Positions 1 to 7,844 are shown, numbered from the stretch's first letter. The stretch is DNA of 13,517 bases from an uncultured Parvibacter sp. (GCA_910587945.1 CAJUNI010000061.1:1-13517); one strand, 5' to 3'. The notes: a model not told the origin generated them from the sequence alone. A program made the numbers and translations.

Positions 1-483
1 GTGGTGCCCTTTGGCGATTATCAGCGCGAGATCTCGCTCTTAGCACCGCCCCCGCTTCGCATCATTCTCTATCGTCGCCTTATGATGAGGGTGGCTCAAG
101 CTCTTGCCTATAAAGAGCAGGCAGGGGCGTTGGTAACAGGGGAGAGCCTCGGTCAGGTAGCCTCGCAAACTCTTGAGAACATTCAAGTAACCGATGCCAT
201 TGCCACGCTCCCGGTATTCCGTCCTCTTATAGGAGCCGATAAGATTGAGATCATAGCTCAAGCACAACAACTAGGCACCTTTGAGATATCTTCCAGCGAT
301 GCCCCGGACTGTTGTACCTTATTTATGCCGCGGAGCCCGGAAACTCACGCTCGTCTCTCGAAAGTAGAAGAAGCAGAAGCGCAGTTTCCTATCGATGAGT
401 GGGTGCAAGAGCTTGTGGAGCACGCAGAAATTCACGACTATTCGTGTCCTGCCTATAAACCAAAACGCTCTCAGTCCAAATAA
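1..483 (+). CDS. thiI: tRNA 4-thiouridine synthetase ThiI, C-terminal part (5' end outside window)
   Basis: The enzyme adenylates U8 of tRNA and transfers sulfur to form 4-thiouridine; it can also feed thiazole synthesis. The reading frame is open from base 1, so the GTG there is probably an internal valine codon and only the last 160 residues are seen. The recognisable motif is VTGESLGQVASQTLENI (fragment residues 45-61), from the PP-loop pyrophosphatase domain. Near the end is PDCCTLFMP (102-110), whose cysteines match the position of the catalytic Cys344 region of E. coli ThiI. The protein ends about 50 residues later, so it lacks the C-terminal rhodanese domain of the enterobacterial enzyme and resembles the short Bacillus form, which takes sulfur from a dedicated cysteine desulfurase (NifZ). 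Such a gene may lie upstream. Identification is firm; the sulfur donor is inferred. Confidence 0.93.
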   Translation: MVPFGDYQREISLLAPPPLRIILYRRLMMRVAQALAYKEQAGALVTGESLGQVASQTLENIQVTDAIATLPVFRPLIGADKIEIIAQAQQLGTFEISSSDAPDCCTLFMPRSPETHARLSKVEEAEAQFPIDEWVQELVEHAEIHDYSCPAYKPKRSQSK

Positions 484-552
484 GCCGCACGAATCTTCCT
501 TCAGAGTTCCCTGTAGAGCGACTAATTTCGGAACAATGGGTTACCTACAACC

Positions 553-603
553 GATGGACTATTTCCTCGCGTTAGCAGAAGAGGGGGTAGTCCATTCCTT
601 TTA
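553..603 (+). terminator. Rho-independent terminator after thiI
   Basis: The arm ATGGACTATTTCCTC (554-568) pairs with GAGGGGGTAGTCCAT (581-595). This gives a 15-bp stem with three adjacent U-G wobbles and a 12-nt loop, followed by TCCTTTTAG. The hairpin lies 70 nt past the thiI stop and 115 nt before comEA. It most likely ends the thiI transcript and separates it from the competence genes. The T tract is short and interrupted by CC, so termination may be partial. Confidence 0.75.
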
Positions 604-679
604 GCTCGCCTTATTGCAATCGCCGGCTTCCAAAACTCACCTCCATTGTTCGACGGAACTTTACCCAGACACTTCTACC

Positions 680-709
680 CTCAAAGATCTCGTGGCTTTG
701 AGAAAGGAG
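680..709 (+). promoter_or_regulatory. Leader hairpin adjoining the comEA ribosome binding site
   Basis: CTCAAAG (680-686) and CTTTGAG (696-702) form a perfect 7-bp inverted repeat with a 9-nt loop. The repeat is followed directly by the Shine-Dalgarno AAAGGAG (703-709), 7 nt before the comEA ATG. The hairpin could influence ribosome access or transcript stability, but that is inference. No confident -35/-10 pair was found in the 113 nt between the upstream terminator and the start codon. Confidence 0.4.
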
Positions 710-716
710 ATGCTCG

Positions 717-1451
717 ATGGAGAAGGTTCTAGCTCGTGTGCGTAGCAAGGTAGTCGAGCAATTATCTAAACCAAAAGCGTTATTTTCCGGCGGTATCGCG
801 TTGCTTGCGGCCATTATTTTGGTTGTTTGGGGATCTACCGCCCTCGCTTCTCCGTCTGAATTTTCCCTGACAAAACAGAGTGAAAGCGAAGCTTCAAAGC
901 AAACCGTTGAAGAAACAGCGACCGAGGAATCGCTCAGTAGCCAAGAGGAGCCCAGCTCCTCGGGTGCTACTCCAATTGGACGTGCTGCGGACTCAGAACC
1001 GGAGCCTAAAGAAATCTTTGTTCATGTGGGCGGATCGGTACAAGCTCCCGGTTTATATGGGATTCCTGAAGGAAGTAGGGTAGAAGCAGCTATTGCCGCT
1101 GCTGGAGGTCTCAGTGATGATGCTAATGGAGATGGCATTAATCGAGCCCGAATCCTCGCCGACGGAGAACAAATCATCGTCCCTTCTCTCAGTGATCCAA
1201 TAGCCTATGAACAACCAGGAAGTCAAGAGGGGGGAGCTGTGGGAGCCCCCTCATCATCAGCACTCGTCAACATCAATAGCGCCTCGGCAGCAGAACTCGA
1301 AGTCTTACCGGGAATTGGTCCTGCTACCGCCCAAAAAATCGTAGACGAACGCTCTGCCCATGGTCCCTTTTCTTCTATAGATGATTTAAGCCGAGTCTCT
1401 GGTATAGGCGAAAAGAAAATTGAAGCCCTTCGAGACCAAGCATCACTATGA
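717..1451 (+). CDS. comEA: Competence protein ComEA (membrane-anchored DNA receptor)
   Basis: ComEA binds double-stranded DNA at the outer face of the cytoplasmic membrane and hands it to the ComEC channel during natural transformation. The 244-residue protein has a basic N-terminus and one membrane segment (about 21-43). A Ser/Glu/Thr-rich acidic linker (about 45-97) follows, then an SLBB domain (about 99-157; VHVGGSVQAPGLYGIPEGSRV at its start). The C-terminal helix-hairpin-helix DNA-binding domain spans about 183-243, with NINSAS at 185-190, LPGIGPATA at 197-205 and VSGIGEKKIE at 227-236. This is the standard Gram-positive layout and length. The start is supported by AAAGGAG 7 nt upstream. 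The stop overlaps the comEC start by 4 nt (ATGA), implying translational coupling. The comEB gene that lies between them in Bacillus is absent. Confidence 0.95.
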   Translation: MEKVLARVRSKVVEQLSKPKALFSGGIALLAAIILVVWGSTALASPSEFSLTKQSESEASKQTVEETATEESLSSQEEPSSSGATPIGRAADSEPEPKEIFVHVGGSVQAPGLYGIPEGSRVEAAIAAAGGLSDDANGDGINRARILADGEQIIVPSLSDPIAYEQPGSQEGGAVGAPSSSALVNINSASAAELEVLPGIGPATAQKIVDERSAHGPFSSIDDLSRVSGIGEKKIEALRDQASL

Positions 1452-3856
1452 TTTTTCAAGCACTCTTTCAAGCCGAAGCAACGGTCAATCTCTCACAAAA
1501 CTCAGAGTGCAAAGATATTGAAACTCCCTACGTTCGTCGCCCACACCCATCACCTCTGCTGGCCCTGGGACTTACACTCTGGGCAGGATTAGCCTTCTTT
1601 CTCTATTACGGAAGGGAGCTGCCCCATGAACTTCTCCTTGGGGTCGGCTTAACTGGGCTAGGATTGGTGTTCTTTAGCCTCTTTCTATTCCGACGTAAAG
1701 GCTTCCTATTGCTCACGGCTCTTCTATTAGGAACAGGCCTTGCTGTTCTCGGGGCTAGCTATGAACTCCAAAAAATTCAGACGAGATCCATTACAGATCC
1801 TCAAGAGGTTGTGGCTCTTTCTGCAATTCTCACCACTGATACCAAAGAGGGAGTATTCGGTCTAAGTGCTAACGCTACGATATCTCTTGCAGGTAAAAAT
1901 CAGCAGGTACGCATCCTGTTTCCCAACGATACACCGCACTATCTCAAAGGGGAGCGCCTCGAAGTTAGCGGCATGCTCAAAGGTCCTTCAGAACCCCAGC
2001 AAGACTACTATGAAATGAACGGCCTGAGCGGAAACTTATCCGCCCAATCAGTCACGCCGCCAAAAGATTCATCGGGGTTTCAGTGGCTCCTTGCTCCTCG
2101 GCGAGTAGCAGTAGATTTCTTTTTAGATCAGAAATCTTCCGTAGCTGATCTTATGGCTGCGTTGGCCTGTGGTTATCGATCAGGCCTGGACAACACAGAA
2201 CTCTATCAACAGTTCCAAACATGTGGTCTTGCGCATCTAGTGGCTGTTTCTGGCGCCCACCTCTCCTTAGTCATGACCATTTTAGAGACCCTACTGATTC
2301 ACTGTTTCATCCCAAGATCCGGGCGACTGGCTATCCTTGGCCTCGTTCTTGGACTTTATCTCCTCTTTTCAGGATGGGCTATCTCAACGCTGAGAGCAGC
2401 CCTTATGACTGTGACCGCACTCTCATCCTTCTTCGCAGGGCGTCGATCTTCATCACTCCAAGCGCTCTCATTGTGCATTATTGCGTTTCTTGTTTTGGAT
2501 CCCCTTTGTGCCTGCTCCGTGAGCTTTGCGCTCTCTGCTGGCGCTACCTTAGGCATCATTTTGTTTTCGAGACTCATTGCCTCCTGGTTGCCAAGCAAAC
2601 AATCCTTTCTGCGTAGCTATATTAGTGAGCCTCTCGCTATGACCTTGGCTGCGAACCTGACAACGCTGCCGCTATCCGCTGCTTTATTCGCTCAAATTCC
2701 AATCCTTGGACCACTCACAAATCTCGTCTGCGCTCTTCCCTTTGTCATTGCCCTGGGAGGTTCACTTTTCGTTGCCCTCACCGCCCTAGTAAGTTCAACA
2801 CTGGCCAGGATTGTGTTCTCCTTGATGGAATTTCCATTAGAGCTGCTTCAATTTCTCGTTCAAAACTTGAGCAGCGTATCGTTTTGCTGTGTGCCCGTTG
2901 ACCTTTCAGTGCCCTTGGCCTTACTTCTCTCATTTGCTCTTGCCTGGGCTCTTTGGCGATGGTGGCCCCAGTGTTTATCCGTCAAATCCATCATTAGTTG
3001 TGGTCTTGCCGGCCTTCTCGGCGTAGCACTATGGGCAGTGGTGCTCGAAACCAAGGAAGAGGTCATCATGCTTGATGTGGGGCAGGGTGACGCTATTCTT
3101 ATACGTTCCCAAGGTGCCACACTCTTAATTGATACAGGAAACCAGGATACCCTCCTTAAACGCGCTCTTGGTCGTAGGGGTATTAGCTCCCTTGACGCCG
3201 TACTGATAACCCATAGTGATGATGATCATTGCGGGAGCCTGAGGGCTCTGGCCTCAGTTGTAACTATTGATAGAATCGTGGTAGCTGAAGATGCCCTCGA
3301 TTGCCCATGTAATTCGTGCACCAATCTCCTGAGTACCGCCCAAAGCCTTGGGTCTCCTATTGTTGAGGGTGTTCACGTGGGGGACCAAATACAAGTAGGA
3401 CATTTTCAATTTGAAGTGGTATGGCCCGAACGCTACACCGACGAAGGTGGTAACGCCGATAGCCTCTGCCTATACGGCACCTATGACGGCAACAATAACG
3501 GGCTCTCGGAGTGCGAACTTCTCTTTACGGGAGATGCCGAAGCTGAAGAACTCGAAGCCATGAGCATTTGGGTGCCCTTAGAAACCGTAGACGTACTGAA
3601 AGTAGGCCATCATGGATCCGCTTCAGCTCTTAGTGATTCCCTTATGGAGTCTCTTCACCCGTCCCACGCGCTTATTGGGGTAGGGGCCCATAATCGCTAT
3701 GGACATCCGACAAGTAAGACGCTGGGGTATTTGCAATCTCAAGGTACCTCTGTATTTCGTACCGATCTTCAGGGAGATATCGTTTTGAGCTTTACACCTG
3801 CTACTATTACTACTTCAGTTCAAAAGGAAGGTAGTGACACTGCCTCTATAGCTTAG
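1448..3856 (+). CDS. comEC: Competence membrane channel ComEC with metallo-beta-lactamase domain
   Basis: ComEC carries transforming single-stranded DNA across the cytoplasmic membrane. The 802-residue protein has three parts. First come N-terminal membrane helices (about 38-105) and a soluble OB-like segment (about 115-205, the DUF4131 region). The multi-helix Competence domain follows (about 230-535), with the family motif LAHLVAVSGAHLSLV at 261-275. The C-terminal metallo-beta-lactamase domain (about 537-785) contains LDVGQGDA (542-549), IDTG (561-564), THSDDDH (588-594), FTGDAEAEEL (693-702), VGHHGS (719-724) and HNRYGHPTS (748-756). All metal-ligand positions appear intact, so nuclease activity on the non-transported strand is plausible. 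A cluster of three cysteines (619, 621, 624) sits in this domain. The ATG lies inside the end of comEA. Identification is certain from motifs, length and neighbour. Confidence 0.97.
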   Translation: MIFQALFQAEATVNLSQNSECKDIETPYVRRPHPSPLLALGLTLWAGLAFFLYYGRELPHELLLGVGLTGLGLVFFSLFLFRRKGFLLLTALLLGTGLAVLGASYELQKIQTRSITDPQEVVALSAILTTDTKEGVFGLSANATISLAGKNQQVRILFPNDTPHYLKGERLEVSGMLKGPSEPQQDYYEMNGLSGNLSAQSVTPPKDSSGFQWLLAPRRVAVDFFLDQKSSVADLMAALACGYRSGLDNTELYQQFQTCGLAHLVAVSGAHLSLVMTILETLLIHCFIPRSGRLAILGLVLGLYLLFSGWAISTLRAALMTVTALSSFFAGRRSSSLQALSLCIIAFLVLDPLCACSVSFALSAGATLGIILFSRLIASWLPSKQSFLRSYISEPLAMTLAANLTTLPLSAALFAQIPILGPLTNLVCALPFVIALGGSLFVALTALVSSTLARIVFSLMEFPLELLQFLVQNLSSVSFCCVPVDLSVPLALLLSFALAWALWRWWPQCLSVKSIISCGLAGLLGVALWAVVLETKEEVIMLDVGQGDAILIRSQGATLLIDTGNQDTLLKRALGRRGISSLDAVLITHSDDDHCGSLRALASVVTIDRIVVAEDALDCPCNSCTNLLSTAQSLGSPIVEGVHVGDQIQVGHFQFEVVWPERYTDEGGNADSLCLYGTYDGNNNGLSECELLFTGDAEAEELEAMSIWVPLETVDVLKVGHHGSASALSDSLMESLHPSHALIGVGAHNRYGHPTSKTLGYLQSQGTSVFRTDLQGDIVLSFTPATITTSVQKEGSDTASIA

Positions 3857-3870
3857 GATGAATTTTTGCT

Positions 3871-4869
3871 ATGGCTGACTCTCAACCCAAACCACTGCTT
3901 CCCGCCTATCTCATTGTGGGAGACGATGAACATAAACGACGCGCTCTGGTAGAGCGTTTACGAAATCGGGTCGCCGAGTGTGGCGACATCGCTTTTAATG
4001 AAGATGTGTTCGATGGCGCCAATCCTGAGTGTAGCGATATTGTTATAGCGTGTAACACGATGCCGTTTGCGAGTCCCTATCGCTATGTATTGGTACGCAA
4101 TGCCGATAAGCTGCCTAAGGTCGAAAGCGAAGCGTTGGTGGAATATCTCTCCAACCCTAATCCCACCACAGTGCTCTGCCTTGAAGCCGGGGCTCTCGCT
4201 GCCAATACCCGTTTATATAAAGCCGTGGGAAAGGTTGATCCCACGGCTATCGTCTCCTGCGCTCTTCCAAAGTCGGGAAGAGAGAAAGAAAAGGCGCTCC
4301 GCACAAAAGTGAGAGAGCTGGCGCCAGCCTATGGCGTGACATTTTCCGACCAGGCCGCTGATCGCCTGGTTGAACTCATAGGCGAAGATACCGTTTTCCT
4401 CGACCGCGAAATCCAAAAGATTGCCCTTGCCCACAAAACAACCCAGCCGGTCAGTCCCCAAGAGGTCGATAGCCTTGTAGTGCGCATGACCGAAAAGAAA
4501 CCCTGGGATCTGCAAGATGCGCTCACCGAACGCAAACTCAATCAATGCCTTACACTTTGCGCGCTAATGCCTTCAACTACACCAACGTCCCTGTTGGCGT
4601 TTTGTGTGATCCGTATTCGCGAGCTCCTCAAAATTCAAGCGTTGCAACGTCGAGGGATTCAAGGGGGAGCTCTAGCCAGCGCTCTGAATAAGAAGGATTG
4701 GCAAGTCTCAAAACTCATGCCCGGCGTTCAACGCTATAGCCCAGAAGAATTACAACAAGCGTTAATTGCGGCACGGGACGCAGAACAAGCAATGAAGTCT
4801 GGTTCCGACCAGGAGGCGATTCTCCTGCAGTGGCTTACCGATACCGTCATACCCCAACGTCGTCTCTAA
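3871..4869 (+). CDS. holA: DNA polymerase III delta subunit (HolA)
   Basis: The delta subunit opens the sliding clamp in the replicative clamp loader. At 332 residues it has the usual family length. It begins with the N-terminal AAA-like fold motif YLIVGDDEHKR (13-23). The family segment MPFASPYRYVLVRNADKL lies at 64-81 and EKKPWDLQDAL at 208-218, and the typical C-terminal helix DAEQAMKSGSDQEAILLQWL at 303-322. A Walker A motif is absent, as expected for delta. It starts 14 nt after comEC; AGGA at 3855-3858 is the only weak Shine-Dalgarno and lies rather far upstream. An earlier out-of-frame ATG (3858) stops after six codons. The comEC-holA-rpsT neighbourhood matches Bacillus and supports the call. 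It is probably cotranscribed with comEC. Confidence 0.93.
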   Translation: MADSQPKPLLPAYLIVGDDEHKRRALVERLRNRVAECGDIAFNEDVFDGANPECSDIVIACNTMPFASPYRYVLVRNADKLPKVESEALVEYLSNPNPTTVLCLEAGALAANTRLYKAVGKVDPTAIVSCALPKSGREKEKALRTKVRELAPAYGVTFSDQAADRLVELIGEDTVFLDREIQKIALAHKTTQPVSPQEVDSLVVRMTEKKPWDLQDALTERKLNQCLTLCALMPSTTPTSLLAFCVIRIRELLKIQALQRRGIQGGALASALNKKDWQVSKLMPGVQRYSPEELQQALIAARDAEQAMKSGSDQEAILLQWLTDTVIPQRRL

Positions 4870-4873
4870 ACGA

Positions 4874-4901
4874 ATACGACCCCGCCAAAGCGGGGTCGTA
4901 T
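4874..4901. terminator. Bidirectional hairpin between convergent holA and rpsT
   Basis: ATACGACCCCGC (4874-4885) and GCGGGGTCGTAT (4890-4901) form a perfect 12-bp GC-rich stem with a CAAA loop. It begins 5 nt past the holA stop and lies 59 nt past the end of rpsT, which is read the other way. A symmetric stem between converging genes suggests it ends both transcripts. Only the reverse strand has a modest T-rich tail (TCGTTTA), so termination of holA may be weaker or may need another factor. Confidence 0.75.
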
Positions 4902-4959
4902 CAACTTGACATGCGGACGGATCCTTATATCTCCGTTGCGGTGTCTAGTGTACACCAAG

Positions 4960-5490
4960 TTATTCGGCTGCAGCCTCAGAATCCTCAGCGTCTTCAGCTG
5001 CCTCGGCAGCAGCAGCTTCAGCCTCAGCCTTTGCGGCCTCTTCAGCTTCTTTTGCCTTGCGCTTAGCAGCCTTTTCTTCTTCCTTCAGCTGCTTCTCGCG
5101 ACGCTTGGCCTTCTCTTCGGAAGCTTGAGCCATAGCGGCTTTGCGAGCAGCCTTAGCCTCAGCCTTCTTAGAGCCCGTCTTTTGCGGCTTCGGAGTCATC
5201 TTCTCATAGGCCTTGATGTCGGCTTCGGTTACTACCGTGTTGGCAAGATGCATGATGCCGCTCTTGCGCTTTGCGGCTTGGTTCTTGTGAATAACGCCCT
5301 TAGAAGCAGCCTTGTCTAACAAACGGCAGGCAGCGCAAGCGAATGCATAGGCAGCTTGGCCATCGCCTGCAGCAACAGCGTCTTTTACGTGACGAGTAGC
5401 CGTCTTGAGTTCAGACTTGACAGCACGATTGCGCTGACGATGCTTCTCGTTGGTGATGATGCGCTTCTTTTGAGATTTGATGTTTGCCAT
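4960..5490 (-). CDS. rpsT: 30S ribosomal protein S20 with long charged C-terminal tail
   Basis: S20 binds 16S rRNA early in assembly of the small subunit. Residues 1-85 match the family: MANIKSQKKRIITNEKHRQRN at the start, and a conserved end near HKNQAAKRKSGIMHLAN (68-84). Normal S20 stops about there (85-90 residues), but this protein runs to 176. The extra part first has a Lys/Arg-rich stretch (about 93-148) and then an Ala/Glu/Asp-rich stretch (149-176), with no Cys, Trp or Gly after residue 106. It looks like a long charged alpha-helix of the TolA kind rather than a folded domain. The start is supported by AAAGGA about 6 nt upstream on the reverse strand. It converges with holA and diverges from lepA. 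I see no frameshift or second start that would make the tail a separate gene. The function of the tail is unknown. Confidence 0.95.
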   Translation of the reverse strand: MANIKSQKKRIITNEKHRQRNRAVKSELKTATRHVKDAVAAGDGQAAYAFACAACRLLDKAASKGVIHKNQAAKRKSGIMHLANTVVTEADIKAYEKMTPKPQKTGSKKAEAKAARKAAMAQASEEKAKRREKQLKEEEKAAKRKAKEAEEAAKAEAEAAAAEAAEDAEDSEAAAE

Positions 5491-5890
5491 GTTCGTTCCT
5501 TTGGTTCATCGGGTTGGTAGCCCTTGGATGTACGGAGTTAACCCAGTAAAATACAGACTGCTCACGATGACCAAGTCGGAACGCAAGGGCATAGAACGAC
5601 TTCACAAGGTGAAGCTTGCTCCTACGTTGAAACGGGCGGGATTTTTCCGTTTCTTTGACCTTGACCGGTCACCAGCGAGACGATCCTTTTACGCAGCCAC
5701 GTCTGCAGATTCGGCGGGTTACCCCGCATCCGTGTTTCGCTGGATACACAATGCGATAGAATACCAAATATCGAAGCGTTGTGGTGGTAATTTCCATCAA
5801 GCTGGCATAATCAAGGGTACTTGGCCCAAAAGTTTCGCCCAAAGGCACGTAGTTATTGGCCTCCATTCGGAAAGAAGTAGATCTTAGGCT
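5491..5890. other. Divergent intergenic region between rpsT and lepA (no convincing gene)
   Basis: This 400-nt gap separates divergent rpsT and lepA. It contains a 7-bp hairpin GAAACGG/CCGTTTC (5629-5635 and 5647-5653), a GC-rich 5-bp hairpin GCGGG/CCCGC (5714-5718 and 5723-5727), and a small hairpin CTTCAC-AAG-GTGAAG near 5600-5614. A weak reverse-strand promoter for rpsT may be TTGGTC (5569-5574) with TATTTT (5548-5553), but its 15-nt spacer is short. Forward -10-like boxes are TAGAAT (5757-5762) and CATAAT (5806-5811). Open frames crossing the gap on both strands look like chance. In Bacillus the equivalent gap holds gpr and spoIIP; no trace of either is seen. Confidence 0.6.
5803..5811 (+). 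promoter_or_regulatory. Candidate extended -10 promoter for lepA
   Basis: TGG-CATAAT matches the extended -10 form TGN-TATAAT with one mismatch. No good -35 box lies at the usual distance, which extended -10 promoters tolerate. It would give a leader of about 70 nt before lepA. An alternative is TAGAAT at 5757-5762, identical to the hrcA -10 box but with only a weak TTTCGC 16 nt upstream. Neither can be chosen from sequence alone. Confidence 0.35.
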
Positions 5891-7693
5891 ATGACCGACC
5901 AGTCTCATATCAGAAATTTTTCTATCATTGCTCACATCGATCATGGCAAATCCACCATCTCTGATCGAATTTTGGAATCCACCGGCACCGTTGCGAAGCG
6001 AGATATGCAGGAGCAACTTCTTGATTCCATGGATATCGAACGGGAACGTGGCATCACCATTAAAAGTCAGGCAGTACGGGTAGAGTATCAAGCTGATGAT
6101 GGGGAAGTCTATCAACTCAACTTGATCGATACTCCGGGTCATGTGGACTTTACCTATGAAGTAAGCCGTTCCCTTGCTGCCTGCGACGGGGCAGTTTTGG
6201 TAGTGGACGCTACCCAAGGCGTAGAAGCCCAGACCGTAGCCAATGCCATGCTCGCCATGAACGCAGATTTAGAGATCATTCCCCTTATCAACAAAATTGA
6301 CTTACCGGCTGCAGAGCCAGAACGTGTCAAAGAAGAAATTGAAGACGGCTTAGCTATTCCGGCCGACGATGCCGTTTTAGCCTCTGGCAAAACCGGCCAG
6401 GGTATTCACGACCTTCTTGAAGCCGTGGTATACAACATTCCCGCTCCTTCCGGCGATACCGATGCTCCCTTGCGGGCGCTCATTTTTGATAGTTACTTCG
6501 ATCCCTACCGTGGTGTGGTAGCACTGGTGCGCGTCGTGGATGGCTCATTAGTAAAAGGAGCCCGCATTCGCATGATGGCTACCGGCACCGAAGCCTTAGT
6601 GGAAGAAGTGGGCGCTCGTCGTCCTGCGGAGATTCCCACTGGAGCTCTCGAAACCGGCGAAGTAGGCTACTTAGTAACTGGTCTTAAGGATGTGTCCCAG
6701 GTAAAGGTGGGCGATACCATTACGCTTGCCAGTGGGGGAGTAGACGACGCACTGCCAGGCTATCGCGAAGCAAAGCCCATGGTCTTTACCGGCCTTTTCC
6801 CCATTGATGGCGATCAATATGAACCTCTCAAAGAGGCTCTTGAGAAGCTTTCACTCAATGACCCCGCCTTAGTGTGGGAGCCAGAAACGTCCCATGCCCT
6901 TGGGTTTGGTTTTCGTGTCGGCTTCTTAGGGCTTCTTCATATGGAAGTTATCAAAGAACGCCTTGAGCGTGAGTTTGGCTTAGATTTGTTAGCCACCGCT
7001 CCTTCGGTGGAGTATCACGTCTACCTCAAAGGCGGAGAAATGATCTCTCTTCATTCGCCTCAAGAAATGCCCGATCCTGGCTCTATTGAGCGTATTGAAG
7101 AGCCCTATCTGAAGGCCAAAGTCTTGATCCCGCCCGATTATGTGGGAGCCGTTATGGATCTCACGGTGGCTCGACGGGGTACCTTCATTACGATGAATTA
7201 CCTCTCTCAGACCACGGTCGAAATGCTCTGGGAGATACCGCTATCTGAGCTCATTATGGACTTCTTTGATAAGTTGAAATCCAATACTAAGGGCTACGCT
7301 TCCCTCGACTATGACTTCTTGGGCTACAAGCCCTCAGAGCTTGTTAAGCTCGATATTCTGCTTTCAGGAAAGCCCATTGACGCCCTCTCTTTCATTGTTC
7401 ACAAAGATAAAGCCTATGATCGTGGCCGAGTTCTGTGCGACAAACTGAAAGAAATCATTCCACGACAAATGTTTGAAGTTCCAATCCAGGCCGCCATCGG
7501 TGGACGAGTGCTGGCTCGACAAACCGTTAAAGCCCGGCGAAAAGACGTTCTCGCAAAGTGCTACGGCGGCGATATTTCCCGTAAGCGCAAGCTTCTCGAG
7601 AAGCAAAAAGCGGGCAAAAAGCGGATGAAAGCCATTGGTAATGTGGAAGTCCCCCAGGAAGCCTTTATGGCTATTCTGAAGGTGGACGAATAA
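5891..7693 (+). CDS. lepA: Elongation factor 4 (LepA / EF4), ribosome-associated GTPase
   Basis: EF4 is a translational GTPase that acts on ribosomes at initiation or during stalled or back-translocated states. The 600-residue length is typical. GTPase motifs are G1 AHIDHGKS (14-21), switch region ERERGITIK (50-58), G3 DTPGH (80-84), G4 NKID (134-137) and G5 ASGKTG (164-169, where SAK is more usual). EF-G-like domains follow, and the protein ends with the LepA-specific C-terminal signature, including KAGKKRMKAIGNVEVPQEAF shortly before the stop. The start fits the family N-terminus (IRNFSIIAHIDHGKST), although only a weak AGG lies just upstream. It heads the lepA-dusB-hemW run. The lepA-hemW association is common in Firmicutes; here dusB is inserted between them. 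Confidence 0.97.
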   Translation: MTDQSHIRNFSIIAHIDHGKSTISDRILESTGTVAKRDMQEQLLDSMDIERERGITIKSQAVRVEYQADDGEVYQLNLIDTPGHVDFTYEVSRSLAACDGAVLVVDATQGVEAQTVANAMLAMNADLEIIPLINKIDLPAAEPERVKEEIEDGLAIPADDAVLASGKTGQGIHDLLEAVVYNIPAPSGDTDAPLRALIFDSYFDPYRGVVALVRVVDGSLVKGARIRMMATGTEALVEEVGARRPAEIPTGALETGEVGYLVTGLKDVSQVKVGDTITLASGGVDDALPGYREAKPMVFTGLFPIDGDQYEPLKEALEKLSLNDPALVWEPETSHALGFGFRVGFLGLLHMEVIKERLEREFGLDLLATAPSVEYHVYLKGGEMISLHSPQEMPDPGSIERIEEPYLKAKVLIPPDYVGAVMDLTVARRGTFITMNYLSQTTVEMLWEIPLSELIMDFFDKLKSNTKGYASLDYDFLGYKPSELVKLDILLSGKPIDALSFIVHKDKAYDRGRVLCDKLKEIIPRQMFEVPIQAAIGGRVLARQTVKARRKDVLAKCYGGDISRKRKLLEKQKAGKKRMKAIGNVEVPQEAFMAILKVDE

Positions 7694-7844
7694 CGCTCTC
7701 GGTCCTGGGAGTCACAAATGGTCCACACCTGTAATACTGCTTTGTCATGTTTACGTTGCTGCATTTCGCTCGAAGGAGACGGGATTCCTTTGCTCTTTAC
7801 TATGACTCTCATCAACCCCTTCTGCTTCCGAGGCTAGGTGCGTT

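Noticed and set aside
4906..4930. Perfect -35 box TTGACA with TTATAT downstream
   Set aside because: The spacer is only 13 nt (14 with TATATC), too short for a working promoter, and it would point antisense into rpsT.
5477..5887. Forward open frame of 136 codons between rpsT and lepA, ending 3 nt before lepA
   Set aside because: It starts inside the rpsT 5' end in the opposite direction, has no ribosome site at its ATGs, and its product resembles no family I know. Likely a chance frame; conservation would be needed to revive it.
5669..6217. Reverse open frame of 182 codons overlapping the lepA 5' end
   Set aside because: More than half lies antisense to the conserved GTPase domain of LepA; the product has no recognisable motif.
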